This document shows positions 7,324-14,501 of a stretch of 20,271 bases of DNA, one piece after another; the stretch's first letter is position 1; each line of letters begins with the position of its first letter. Position numbers and translations under genes: made by a program. The DNA is taken from positions 1-20,271 of the forward strand of contig CAJTRU010000065.1 in NCBI GenBank assembly GCA_910579085.1, given 5' to 3'. Source of the DNA: an uncultured Lachnospiraceae bacterium (GTDB taxonomy: Bacteria; Bacillota; Clostridia; Lachnospirales; Lachnospiraceae). Below the pieces are notes generated by a model. It saw only the letters and a program-made list of their open reading frames with translations, was not told where the DNA came from and did no database searches.

Positions 7324-9200
7324 TGGCAGAAAAAAAGCTTAAAGCCAGTGAAATTGTGAGAATAAATATACGTGGCATTAATTTTATTTATAAACTTATT
7401 CCTTGGAATTATTTTCTGGGTTTTACCTTAATTACAATATGGATTTTAATGGACTACTGGACATATATTTTTCTTGCGGCACTTGTGGATAATATAATAA
7501 ACGGGGCGGCAAGGGAAGTGGTAATTAAAAATACAGTAATTCTTGTTGGAGGGCATACAGTAATATTTGTTACCCATTGGATTTTAGCACACTACTTTTA
7601 TTATTGTGGTTCAAATGTATGGGAACTGGCAAATACACAGTTAAATAAAAAAATTATGGATATGGACTATGAATATATGGAGTCCAAATCTATACAGAAC
7701 CTCCGCCGGGATATTGATTCTATGGCAAGGGACAATGCTGATGGCGGCGGGATTAATAAATTATTCTGGAATTTCTTGCAATTAATACATTCTGGCATAA
7801 ATATTTTTGTAATGTTATTTTATACAATATACCTGGCTGGAAAGAGCAGTGTTGTATTTAGGGAAGAGCCAGCCAAGGCAGTGTTATTTGTGTTTTTATT
7901 TATTATAATATTTATACTGCTTATGGGCCTTGCCTTATACAAAAATAAAACTGCACAAAAAAATATTTATAAAAAAAATGAAGAAATGCTTCCACTGTTC
8001 AGGCAGATACATTTTTATACAGAAGAATATATTAGTACAGAAAAATGTGGCAAGATTATACGTATGTTCAGGCAGCAGAATTTATTATCATACTATATTG
8101 AAGATTTATTTAGCAAATTAAATAGTAAAATTAATTCTATAGGGCGTCTGGATGAAATAAGAAATGCATGGTCTGGTATTATAGAAACTGTTTTTTCAGG
8201 TCTGGTTTATTTTATATTGGGGACAATGGTGTTAAATAATGCTATATCTATTGGCAGTGTATGTCTGTATGCAGGATGTATAAACAGGTTTTTATTTTAC
8301 TTTAGCAAATTTATGAGAGTATCTACAGACCTTGATGGTAATACAAAATATGTAAAAATGTATTTTGATTTTCTTGATATACCAAATAAAAAATATAAAG
8401 GGACACTTCCAGTAGAAAAAAGGGATGACAATAAATTTTCAATAGAATTCCGTAATGTTTCTTTCCGTTATCCAGGTTCATCAAAATATGTGCTTAAAGA
8501 TTTTTCTATTAAATTTAATATTGGTGAAAGGCTTGCGGTAGTTGGAAAAAATGGTTCAGGTAAAACCACATTTATTAAGCTGTTGTGCAGGCTGTATGAC
8601 CCAGTGGAAGGGGAAATATTTTTAAATGGAATTGACATAAAGAAATATGATTATAAAGAATACCTGTCACTTTTTAGCGTAGTATTCCAGGATTTTAAAA
8701 TTCCAGCTTTCCCATTAGGGCAGAATGTGGCAGCTTCAATGGAATATAACAAGGAAAAAGCAGAAGATGCGCTGAGGCGTGCAGGGCTTTCCACACTTCT
8801 GGAAAAACTGCCTTATGGTCTTGATACACCAGTATATACAGATTTTGACAAAAACGGGGTGGATATCTCTGGTGGTGAGGCACAGAAAGTTGCTATTGCA
8901 AGGGCGCTTTACCATGATACACCATTTGTAATACTTGATGAACCAACTGCTGCATTAGACCCGCTTGCAGAATATGAGATTTATTCAAAGTTTGATGAAT
9001 TAGTTGGTACAAAGACGGCTGTATATATATCCCACCGTCTTTCAAGCTGCCAGTTCTGTAATGATATACTTGTAATTGATGAAGGAAGGGCAATACAAAG
9101 AGGAACACATAATAGCCTTATAAAGGAGAAAGATGGTTTATATTATAAGCTGTGGAACACACAGGCAAAATATTATAAAACTGGGAATGAAACAGGTTAA
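7323..9200 (+). CDS. ABC exporter subunit 2 (fused membrane and nucleotide-binding domains)
   Basis: This is a 625-residue half-transporter whose ATG overlaps the stop codon of subunit 1. Membrane helices lie within about 28-330, including strong segments near 33-58, 72-95, 150-172 and 186-206. The nucleotide-binding domain has Walker A GKNGSGKT (408-415), Q-loop VFQDF (Q456), signature ISGGE (515-519), Walker B FVILDE (535-540), D-loop TAALD and switch H571. The signature ends in E where subunit 1 has Q, a small asymmetry; both ATP sites look competent. It appears diverged from subunit 1 but shares the C-terminal segment AKYYK/GKYYK. It probably pairs with subunit 1 to export a peptide, lipid or drug. 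No terminator was recognised between it and the next gene. Confidence 0.92.
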   Translation: MAEKKLKASEIVRINIRGINFIYKLIPWNYFLGFTLITIWILMDYWTYIFLAALVDNIINGAAREVVIKNTVILVGGHTVIFVTHWILAHYFYYCGSNVWELANTQLNKKIMDMDYEYMESKSIQNLRRDIDSMARDNADGGGINKLFWNFLQLIHSGINIFVMLFYTIYLAGKSSVVFREEPAKAVLFVFLFIIIFILLMGLALYKNKTAQKNIYKKNEEMLPLFRQIHFYTEEYISTEKCGKIIRMFRQQNLLSYYIEDLFSKLNSKINSIGRLDEIRNAWSGIIETVFSGLVYFILGTMVLNNAISIGSVCLYAGCINRFLFYFSKFMRVSTDLDGNTKYVKMYFDFLDIPNKKYKGTLPVEKRDDNKFSIEFRNVSFRYPGSSKYVLKDFSIKFNIGERLAVVGKNGSGKTTFIKLLCRLYDPVEGEIFLNGIDIKKYDYKEYLSLFSVVFQDFKIPAFPLGQNVAASMEYNKEKAEDALRRAGLSTLLEKLPYGLDTPVYTDFDKNGVDISGGEAQKVAIARALYHDTPFVILDEPTAALDPLAEYEIYSKFDELVGTKTAVYISHRLSSCQFCNDILVIDEGRAIQRGTHNSLIKEKDGLYYKLWNTQAKYYKTGNETG

Positions 9201-9286
9201 AAAACATGGAACTAATATAGAACTGGCAGAATTTAAAAGGTGTTAAAGGAAACAAAACCTGGATTTATGGAAAGGCAGGGGATTTA

Positions 9287-10129
9287 ATGAAAATAGGTAC
9301 TTGTATAAGAGGGCAGCATTTACTGGAGGATTTAGAAACTGCTGTTGCAGCAGGGTTTGACACAGTAGAGCTTTATTTTAATGAAACACTTGCAGGAACA
9401 GACTTTAAAGAAATTTCTTCCAGTATAAAAGAGATAACAGGGAATTATGGTGTAACTGTATCAGGTGCAGGGCTGTACTGTAACCCATTACAAAGTGAAA
9501 AAGCCAGAAAAGAGTTAGAATATTGTATAGAAAATGTACATTTGCTTGGGACAGATTTTGTGGGTACATTTGCAGGTGCAATTCCAGGAAAAGGTGTAGA
9601 AGAAGCAATTCCTGCATTTAAAAAAGTTTTTACAAGGCTTACAAAACTTGCAGAATATCATGGTACAAGGATTGGAATTGAAAATGCACATATGTATGGG
9701 CACTGGTATAGTGCTACATGTAATATAGGTTTTTGCCCAAGGGCATGGGAAATAATGTTTAATGAAGTACAAAGCGGGTGCCTGGGGCTTGAATGGGAAC
9801 CATCACACCAGGCAGGGCAGCTTATAGACCCTTTAATGCAGCTTGAAGAGTGGGTGCCAAAGGTATTCCATGTACATGGAAAGGATGCACATGTAGATTA
9901 TGGACATATTAAAAAGTATGGTGCATGGTTTGGGGAAAGTTATTGTGTGCACCGTTTTCCTGGAATGGGTGATACAGACTGGGAGAAAATTATCCATATA
10001 CTGGAACGTGGAGGTTACAAGGGGGATATAACTGTAGAGGGATACCATGACCCTGTTTATTGTGGTGACAGGGAAGCAGACGGGCAGAAAATGGCACTTA
10101 TATATTTAAGGGAATGTTGCAGGCAGTAA
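9287..10129 (+). CDS. Sugar-phosphate isomerase/epimerase-like TIM barrel (xylose isomerase-like, AP endonuclease 2 fold)
   Basis: This 280-residue protein has a GGGGA binding site before ATG 9287. The barrel pattern of the family is visible: MKIGTCIRG at the first strand, FDTVELYF (24-31), VTVSGAGLYCNP (57-67), TRIGIENAH (127-135) with putative metal ligand E132, and CLGLEWEPSH (165-174) with E169/E171. VFHVHGKDAHVD (193-204) supplies H195/H197, HRFPGMGDTDW (222-232) follows, and ITVEGYHD (248-255) supplies E251. Known members isomerise or epimerise keto-sugars or inosose derivatives using a divalent metal. The exact substrate cannot be told, and no sugar operon surrounds it to help. The length is normal for the family. 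Confidence 0.88.
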   Translation: MKIGTCIRGQHLLEDLETAVAAGFDTVELYFNETLAGTDFKEISSSIKEITGNYGVTVSGAGLYCNPLQSEKARKELEYCIENVHLLGTDFVGTFAGAIPGKGVEEAIPAFKKVFTRLTKLAEYHGTRIGIENAHMYGHWYSATCNIGFCPRAWEIMFNEVQSGCLGLEWEPSHQAGQLIDPLMQLEEWVPKVFHVHGKDAHVDYGHIKKYGAWFGESYCVHRFPGMGDTDWEKIIHILERGGYKGDITVEGYHDPVYCGDREADGQKMALIYLRECCRQ

Positions 10130-10353
10130 GAAAGATAGAAGAAATTACCAGCTTGTTTGCAAAAAATGGTATTTACCAGGCAGATTTAAAAGTAACTTGT
10201 ATGGAATTTCCGTTTCCAGAAAAGCAGGAGTATAATACATTGTTTAATTCACTGGATAATGAAGAAAAAGAAATGTACAATATTTATTTAAAGGAAAATA
10301 TTGTATGGATTGGGAATATAAATGTTGTTAATATATTAATGGAAAAAAGATAG
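10114..10353 (+). CDS. Small protein of unknown function overlapping the isomerase end
   Basis: A 79-residue open frame begins at ATG 10114, overlaps the isomerase gene by 16 bases, and has AAGGGA just before it. The product is not recognised. It has an N-terminal amphipathic stretch (AVRKIEEITSLFAKNG), a central segment with two Phe-Pro pairs (MEFPFPEKQEYN) and an acidic helix (NEEKEMYNIYLKEN), with no membrane segment or signal. Codon choice looks like that of neighbouring genes, which favours a real gene. The very close binding site and lack of a recognised family leave room for doubt. It may be co-translated with the isomerase. Confidence 0.5.
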   Translation: MLQAVRKIEEITSLFAKNGIYQADLKVTCMEFPFPEKQEYNTLFNSLDNEEKEMYNIYLKENIVWIGNINVVNILMEKR

Positions 10354-10379
10354 AAATATGTATTAGAAATAAAATATAA

Positions 10380-10438
10380 TTGACATTATATTGACAATAT
10401 AAAAAAATATAATAAAGCCTGTAAACGACTACAGTAGT
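10380..10438 (+). promoter_or_regulatory. Promoter/operator-like region before the LRR gene: repeated TTGACA, TATAAT and a small palindrome
   Basis: TTGACA occurs twice, 11 bases apart (10380-10385 and 10391-10396). The second copy lies inside the near-palindrome ATATTGACAATAT (10388-10400). TATAAT is at 10408-10413. The spacers to it (22 and 11 bases) do not fit a standard sigma-70 promoter. ACTACAGTAGT (10428-10438) is a near-perfect inverted repeat in the leader. A promoter is likely here, but its exact boxes and any regulator are unresolved. Confidence 0.4.
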
Positions 10439-10465
10439 TACAAATAAGCAGAAAGGAAAAAGAAT

Positions 10466-11782
10466 ATGAAAAACAGGAAAAAAAATTTATTATTTACCCT
10501 GTTTGCATTAGGTATCCTGGCGGCTGGTGGTAACGGACGGTTTCCAGAAAAGGAAACAGCCAGTATTGCTAATGCAGCAGAAACAGGCTTTATTATTGAT
10601 GATAACGGAATACTGGCAAAGTATACTGGTACAGATACCAGCATTGTTATTCCAGATGGCGTAACAGGTATAGGTGACAGGGCATTTTATAACAAAAACA
10701 ATTTAACAAGTGTTATAATTCCAGACAGTGTAACAACTATAGGGAGTAAAGCATTGTGGGGATGCAAAAGCTTAACAGAAATTATAATTCCAGAAACAGT
10801 TGTGTCAATAGGGGCAGGTACATTCAAAAACTGCCAGAGTTTAAAAGAAATTACAATTCCAGGTAATATAAAAACCATAGAAAGTGCCATGTTTTATGGG
10901 TGTAAGAATTTAAAAAAGATAGTACTTCCTGACAGCATTACAGATATAGAAGCATCAGCATTTAGCGGATGTAAAAATTTAGTTGATGTAGTACTGCCAA
11001 AAAAACTTGTTAATATAGCTGATGGTGCATTTTCCGGCTGCAAGAGCCTGACAGAAATTATACTCCCTGAAAATGTAGTATCGGTTGGCGGTGCGGCATT
11101 TTTAGGATGTAAAAAGCTGGCTGTTGTTACAATTCCAGAAAAAACGGAAACATTAGAAAATAATATATTTAGCGGTTGTACTGCACTAAAAAAGATTGAA
11201 GTTAAGAAAGGAAACAAAAAGTATAAGTCTGAAGATGGTGTTTTATTTAAACAAGTAAAATCTGGCATGGAGTTAATGATATATCCTGCTGCCAAAAAAG
11301 ATAAAACATATAAAATACCTGCAAAAACAAGCAGTATAGGGTATAATGCATTTGAAGGCTGTAAGAAATTAACCGGGCTTGTAATTTCTGGCAATTTAAA
11401 AAAGGCAGAATATAGAAATGGTTCATTTTTTAATTTTGCTGGCTTAAAGAATATAAAAATATATATGAAAAAAGACCAGAAAATTAACATGTCTTTCATT
11501 ATTGATTTAGATAGTGATGCTGGCCCGGCTATACCAGAAATTACTATAAAAAATAAAGGTATTGCAAGAGTATCAATGCCTTCAGACTGGGAAGACAAAA
11601 ATAGCGGAGACATAGATTATATCAAGCCATATACTTTAAAAGGTTCTGTTAAAGCTAAGAAAAAAGGTAAGGCAGAAATTATTTTTAAAAGGGAAGTTGT
11701 AAGTCATAAAAAAATCAATGATAAAGAATTTGAACTGGAAAACATCATATTAAAAACAACTGTTGAAATTATAGTAAAATAA
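10466..11782 (+). CDS. Secreted leucine-rich-repeat protein (LRR_5, BspA-like)
   Basis: This 438-residue protein has a signal peptide (MKNRKKNLLFTLFALGILAAG, mature start perhaps after residue 37, NAAET). About eight consecutive 23-residue repeats follow in about 55-245, then a further one near 290-310 after an insertion. Each repeat has the LRR_5 pattern IP-x4-IG-x2-AF-x-GC-K-x-L-x2-I, with a conserved Cys in nearly every unit (FSGCKNL, FLGCKKL, FEGCKKL). The last 120 residues are beta-rich, Lys-rich and not recognised (a Big-like or interaction module is possible). No LPXTG motif is visible. The family acts outside the cell in adhesion or binding. GAAAGGAAAAAG precedes the ATG. The 69-bp DNA periodicity makes repeat-number variation plausible. 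Confidence 0.9.
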   Translation: MKNRKKNLLFTLFALGILAAGGNGRFPEKETASIANAAETGFIIDDNGILAKYTGTDTSIVIPDGVTGIGDRAFYNKNNLTSVIIPDSVTTIGSKALWGCKSLTEIIIPETVVSIGAGTFKNCQSLKEITIPGNIKTIESAMFYGCKNLKKIVLPDSITDIEASAFSGCKNLVDVVLPKKLVNIADGAFSGCKSLTEIILPENVVSVGGAAFLGCKKLAVVTIPEKTETLENNIFSGCTALKKIEVKKGNKKYKSEDGVLFKQVKSGMELMIYPAAKKDKTYKIPAKTSSIGYNAFEGCKKLTGLVISGNLKKAEYRNGSFFNFAGLKNIKIYMKKDQKINMSFIIDLDSDAGPAIPEITIKNKGIARVSMPSDWEDKNSGDIDYIKPYTLKGSVKAKKKGKAEIIFKREVVSHKKINDKEFELENIILKTTVEIIVK

Positions 11783-11811
11783 AAAGATATTCAAGTTTGC
11801 AGCCTTTTTAA

Positions 11812-12082
11812 TTTACAGTTATCTTTTGTTGGTTTATGGACGCAGGATTTTTGGTGTTCCACTAAATTATTCCACTCCAAAAAGCATGTCGTAGACATGG
11901 CTTTTGCACGCTTCCGCTACGTAAGCCCGCACAGCAGTGCATTGAATATGGTATACAAACACTGGCGGTGCAGAAGTGCGCCTGTCATGGAATAATATTA
12001 GCTGGAACACTTGAAACCTGCTGTACACATCAGAACTACAAAAAATACAACATAAAAGCAAAATAAATAATATAACTGGAAA
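11812..12082 (+). repeat. Palindromic element 1: candidate MITE or structured-RNA repeat, about 271 bp
   Basis: The left end TTTACAGTTATCTTTT (11812-11827) is mirrored by ATAACTGGAAA (12072-12082). Inside, GTGTTCCA-CTAA-ATTATTCCA (11854-11874) pairs with the arm TGGAATAAT-ATTAG-CTGGAACAC (11988-12010), with small bulges. A sub-hairpin AAAAGCATGTC / GACATGGCTTTT (11880-11905) has one bulge and a 3-base loop. The core ACGCTTCCGCTACGT (11908-11922) is identical to the core of element 2 on the other strand. It is visibly more GC-rich than its surroundings and lies 30 bases past the LRR gene's stop. No transposase and no convincing target-site duplication were seen. Confidence 0.6.
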
Positions 12083-12214
12083 TTATGGTGAGGGAGAAGT
12101 GACTTAGATGTATGGAAGTATAGTGATATTATTTTAGTATTAATATACTATATATGAAAGTATTGGATGTTGCACTGTCTATAAGTGACTAGCAGAATAA
12201 TCCCCGCCACCCTG

Positions 12215-12490
12215 TTTCCAGTTATCTTTTTATTTTGTTTTTTATTGCAAGTTGCTGGTGACAGGTTTTGCGTGCCAGATGCCATCAATTATTCCGTAAA
12301 GGGGTACTTTAACACCGCCGGCATTTAAGTCCATGTGTCACAAGGGAAACGCAGGTTTCATTTGGGGCACATGGACTTTATGTGCCGTTGCGTGTGTTAA
12401 CGTAGCGGAAGCGTACCCCTGTACGGAATATTGTGGCTCTGGCACTAAAAACCGTCCGCCAGTCCAGCACAAACAAAAGATAACTGGAAA
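12215..12490 (-). repeat. Palindromic element 2: candidate MITE or structured-RNA repeat, about 276 bp
   Basis: It has 16-bp perfect terminal inverted repeats, TTTCCAGTTATCTTTT (12215-12230) and AAAAGATAACTGGAAA (12475-12490). Further paired arms are GTGCCAGA/TCTGGCAC, the long pair ATTATTCCGTAAAGGGGTAC (12288-12307) with GTACCCCTGTACGGAATA (12413-12430), and TTAACAC/GTGTTAA (12309-12315/12394-12400). AAGTCCATGTG/CACATGGACTT pairs at 12327-12337/12368-12378, and the tip is GGAAAC-loop-GTTTC. The strand is called - because its core ACGCTTCCGCTACGT reads on that strand (12400-12414); there it falls in an unpaired side bulge. The 132 bases between the two elements (12083-12214) hold no gene, only AT-rich sequence and two copies of AAGTGACT. 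Confidence 0.65.
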
Positions 12491-12535
12491 TTACCTATCA
12501 TTTATGAAACAGATGTGATGTGATTAGAAAAGTGA

Positions 12536-12564
12536 TTGCATTTCCAATAATTATATTATACAAT
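12536..12564 (+). promoter_or_regulatory. Candidate sigma-70-type promoter for the secreted protein at 12619
   Basis: TTGCAT (12536-12541) and TACAAT (12559-12564) are separated by 17 bases. They lie 55 bases before the start codon and 46 bases past palindromic element 2. Confidence 0.45.
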
Positions 12565-12618
12565 AGTATTACTAGATTTTAGATTGTTTTGGCTGTGTTT
12601 TTGAAGGGAGGGATTTGT

Positions 12619-13500
12619 ATGAGAAGATTTATGTCAAAGGCTGCTGTTCTGCCAGTCTGTATGGCACTGGTTTTAAATGCTGGCACATATATGTCTTGCA
12701 GTGGTATAACAGTAAGCCGTACAGCCTGTGCTGTAAGTAAAGCAGATAATAACAGAATGGAAGAGGCTGGGACAGTCCAGCTTTTAAAAGATGCAAGTGT
12801 AGAAACGAGCGCAATGTGTTTTTGGGAGTATAGCAATAATATAACAGAATGTTGCTGGCTGTTTGACAGTGACGGGGAACAGGAAATTGTTGATTATATT
12901 AATGGGATAAAACTTGGTGATGCTGTAAAAGATGTAGATACAGATAAGTTAAAAGGTAATATGTACAGCCTGGAAATTGGCAGCAAAGCGGGAGCGTTTA
13001 TAAGTTTTACCTGGTATGATGGTTATGTATTTCTTAATAATGGCAGTATTTATAAAGCTGATATTGACTTTGACAGGATTAAAAATTACCAGTGGCAGGA
13101 AAAGAATAAAATGTCATTATCATTATTTCCTAATATACGTTATATTGCTTTAAAAGATGGGAAGTGGAATACAAAGTTTCTTGCGAAAAGCAAGAAGAAC
13201 CAGCCACATGGCTTGAAAATTACAAGTGCAAAGCTTAAAGGGACAAAACTGGAAGTTAAGTTAAAAAATAAAACAAAAAAAGAAACGTATTTTGGAGAGT
13301 ATTTTTCAGTACAGGCAAAAGTGGATGGCAAATGGTATGATATACCTGCTAAGGATGAAATGGTTTTTAATGACATTGCTTATATAATGAAGGCTGGAGG
13401 AAAGACAAAGAAGGTATATGATTTAACTCCATATGGGGAACTGCCTTCTGGCAAGTACCGTATTGTTGTTGAAGGCGCAAGCGCAGAATTTAATATTTAA
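12619..13500 (+). CDS. Secreted protein of unknown function with a Big_14-like C-terminal Ig domain
   Basis: ATG 12619 is chosen because AAGGGAGGG lies 6 bases upstream; an in-frame TTG at 12589 has no such site. The 293-residue product has a signal peptide (MRRFMSKAAVLPVCMALVLNA, with possible processing near residues 36-38). The C (YMSC) is not a convincing lipobox. The middle region (about 55-190) has aromatic-rich strands (FWEYSNNITECCWLF, FISFTWYDGYVFLNN) and is not recognised. The last 95 residues look like an Ig-type fold: LKITSAKLKGTKLEVKLKN, then GKWYDIPAKDEMVFNDIAY, then YGELPSGKYRIVVEG. The ending YG-x-L-x2-GKYRIV is typical of Big_14-like domains in Clostridia. It probably acts at or outside the cell envelope; the partner is unknown. 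Confidence 0.8.
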   Translation: MRRFMSKAAVLPVCMALVLNAGTYMSCSGITVSRTACAVSKADNNRMEEAGTVQLLKDASVETSAMCFWEYSNNITECCWLFDSDGEQEIVDYINGIKLGDAVKDVDTDKLKGNMYSLEIGSKAGAFISFTWYDGYVFLNNGSIYKADIDFDRIKNYQWQEKNKMSLSLFPNIRYIALKDGKWNTKFLAKSKKNQPHGLKITSAKLKGTKLEVKLKNKTKKETYFGEYFSVQAKVDGKWYDIPAKDEMVFNDIAYIMKAGGKTKKVYDLTPYGELPSGKYRIVVEGASAEFNI

Positions 13501-13523
13501 TGTAGTATTTTTGCAGTGTGTAA

Positions 13524-13529
13524 TATAAT
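13524..13529 (+). promoter_or_regulatory. Candidate -10 box for the pyrE transcript
   Basis: TATAAT at 13524-13529 has no good -35 box at the usual distance, so this is tentative. A start near 13536 would place the hairpin at 13557-13604 in the 5' leader. Confidence 0.25.
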
Positions 13530-13556
13530 GTTGCATATAGTATTTTACAGTACAAT

Positions 13557-13604
13557 ACAGCCTGTCTGCCTGTTTTGTGTTAATAGGAAGGGCAAACAGG
13601 CTGT
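13557..13604 (+). promoter_or_regulatory. Stem-loop in the pyrE leader with a possible alternative fold over the ribosome binding site
   Basis: ACAGCCTGTCTGCC (13557-13570) pairs with GGCAAACAGGCTGT (13591-13604), 14 bp with one mismatch. No T-run follows, so it is a poor terminator. CCTGTTT (13569-13575) is complementary to both AAACAGG at 13594-13600 and AAACAGG at 13611-13617. The latter runs into the pyrE binding site AGGAGG (13615-13620). Mutually exclusive folds could therefore expose or hide that site. No PyrR-binding-loop consensus was recognised. Confidence 0.5.
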
Positions 13605-13631
13605 TAGATTAAACAGGAGGATTTATTGGAT

Positions 13632-14309
13632 ATGGAACAGTATAAACAGGAATTTATTACATTTATGGCAGATACTGGTGTATTAAAGTTTGGTGAATTT
13701 ACTTTAAAAAGCGGACGTAAATCACCATTTTTCATGAATGCAGGTTTATATAATACAGGTACACAGCTTATAAGGCTTGGAAAGTATTATGCACAGGCAA
13801 TACATGAACATTATGGTGATGATTTTGATGTATTGTTTGGGCCAGCATATAAGGGAATACCACTTAGCGTTGCTACAGCTATGGCATACAGTACCCTTTA
13901 TAATAAAGATATAAGGTATTGTTCTAACCGCAAAGAAATTAAAGACCACGGTGACAAGGGGATTTTGCTTGGAAGCACCCTTAAAGATGGTGACAAGGTA
14001 ATTATTATTGAGGATGTAACTACTTCAGGCAAATCTATTGAAGAGACATTTCCAATTATTAAAGCACAGGCGGATATAGAAATCAAGGGGCTTGTAGTTT
14101 CATTAAACCGTATGGAGAGAGGGCTTTCCACAGATAAAACTGCACTTGATGAAATAGAGGAGAAATATGGTTTCCCTGTTAATGCAATTGTGTCTATGGA
14201 TGATGTTATAGAGTGCCTTTATAATAAAGAGTGCGGTGGCAGGATATTGATTGATGATAATATAAAAGAAGCTATTAATGAATATTATAAACAGTATGGC
14301 GTAAAATAA
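13632..14309 (+). CDS. pyrE: Orotate phosphoribosyltransferase
   Basis: It transfers the phosphoribosyl group of PRPP to orotate to give OMP, the fifth step of pyrimidine synthesis, in the cytosol. The 225-residue product shows the PRPP-binding motif VIIIEDVTTSGKS (123-135), the flexible catalytic-loop region NRKEIKDHGDKG (99-110), the N-terminal KSGRKSPFFMNAG (26-38) that contacts orotate, and LFGPAYKGIPL (68-78). ATG 13632 matches where the family usually begins (MEQYKQEF). It lies 11 bases from AGGAGG, whereas a TTG at 13626 lies 5 bases away and cannot be excluded. No other pyrimidine gene is nearby. Regulation may act through the leader hairpin at 13557-13604. Confidence 0.96.
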   Translation: MEQYKQEFITFMADTGVLKFGEFTLKSGRKSPFFMNAGLYNTGTQLIRLGKYYAQAIHEHYGDDFDVLFGPAYKGIPLSVATAMAYSTLYNKDIRYCSNRKEIKDHGDKGILLGSTLKDGDKVIIIEDVTTSGKSIEETFPIIKAQADIEIKGLVVSLNRMERGLSTDKTALDEIEEKYGFPVNAIVSMDDVIECLYNKECGGRILIDDNIKEAINEYYKQYGVK

Positions 14310-14331
14310 TTTGTAAAGGAAAAGGATAATT

Positions 14332-14484
14332 ATGGGTGAAAAAATATATAAAACTATGAAGTCTGTTGGTGCTTTTAATATAGTTATGGGAATTCTTTTG
14401 ATTGTTACAGGGATTTGTACAGGAATTCTGGTTATTACAAATGGTGCAAGGCTTCTTAAAGATAAGTCAGAAATTATATTCTGA
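14332..14484 (+). CDS. Small membrane protein, 50 residues, unknown function
   Basis: The frame runs from ATG 14332 to TGA 14484, 22 bases past pyrE and 17 bases before the FliB-like gene, with AAAGGAAAAGG upstream. The product has a short basic N-terminus (MGEKIYKTMKSVG) and one long hydrophobic segment (about 14-37, FNIVMGILLIVTGICTGILV). A charged tail (GARLLKDKSEIIF) ends it. The Gly-rich helix could fold as one or two passes. Spacing and binding site argue for a real gene co-transcribed with pyrE. The family is not recognised. Confidence 0.72.
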   Translation: MGEKIYKTMKSVGAFNIVMGILLIVTGICTGILVITNGARLLKDKSEIIF

Positions 14485-14501
14485 CAGAAGGGACATGCCT
14501 T

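Noticed and set aside
10894..11613. 239-codon antisense open frame across the LRR gene
   Set aside because: A by-product of the 69-base repeat and codon bias of the real LRR gene; its protein mirrors the repeat and has no sensible start.
10466..11782. Regular spacing of near-repeats that could look like a CRISPR array
   Set aside because: The 69-base units are in-frame coding LRR repeats with diverged sequence, not identical repeats with unique spacers.
11867..12061. 64-codon open frame on the - strand within palindromic element 1
   Set aside because: It follows the repeat arms and core (YVAEA is the same core translated), with no binding site or family.
12333..12518. 61-codon open frame on the + strand within palindromic element 2
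   Set aside because: No ribosome binding site. It lies wholly inside the hairpin element and reads like translated repeat (VNVAEAYPC is the core motif).
13557..13604. Hairpin before pyrE as a plain intrinsic terminator
   Set aside because: There is no T-run after the stem on either strand; a leader regulatory role fits better.
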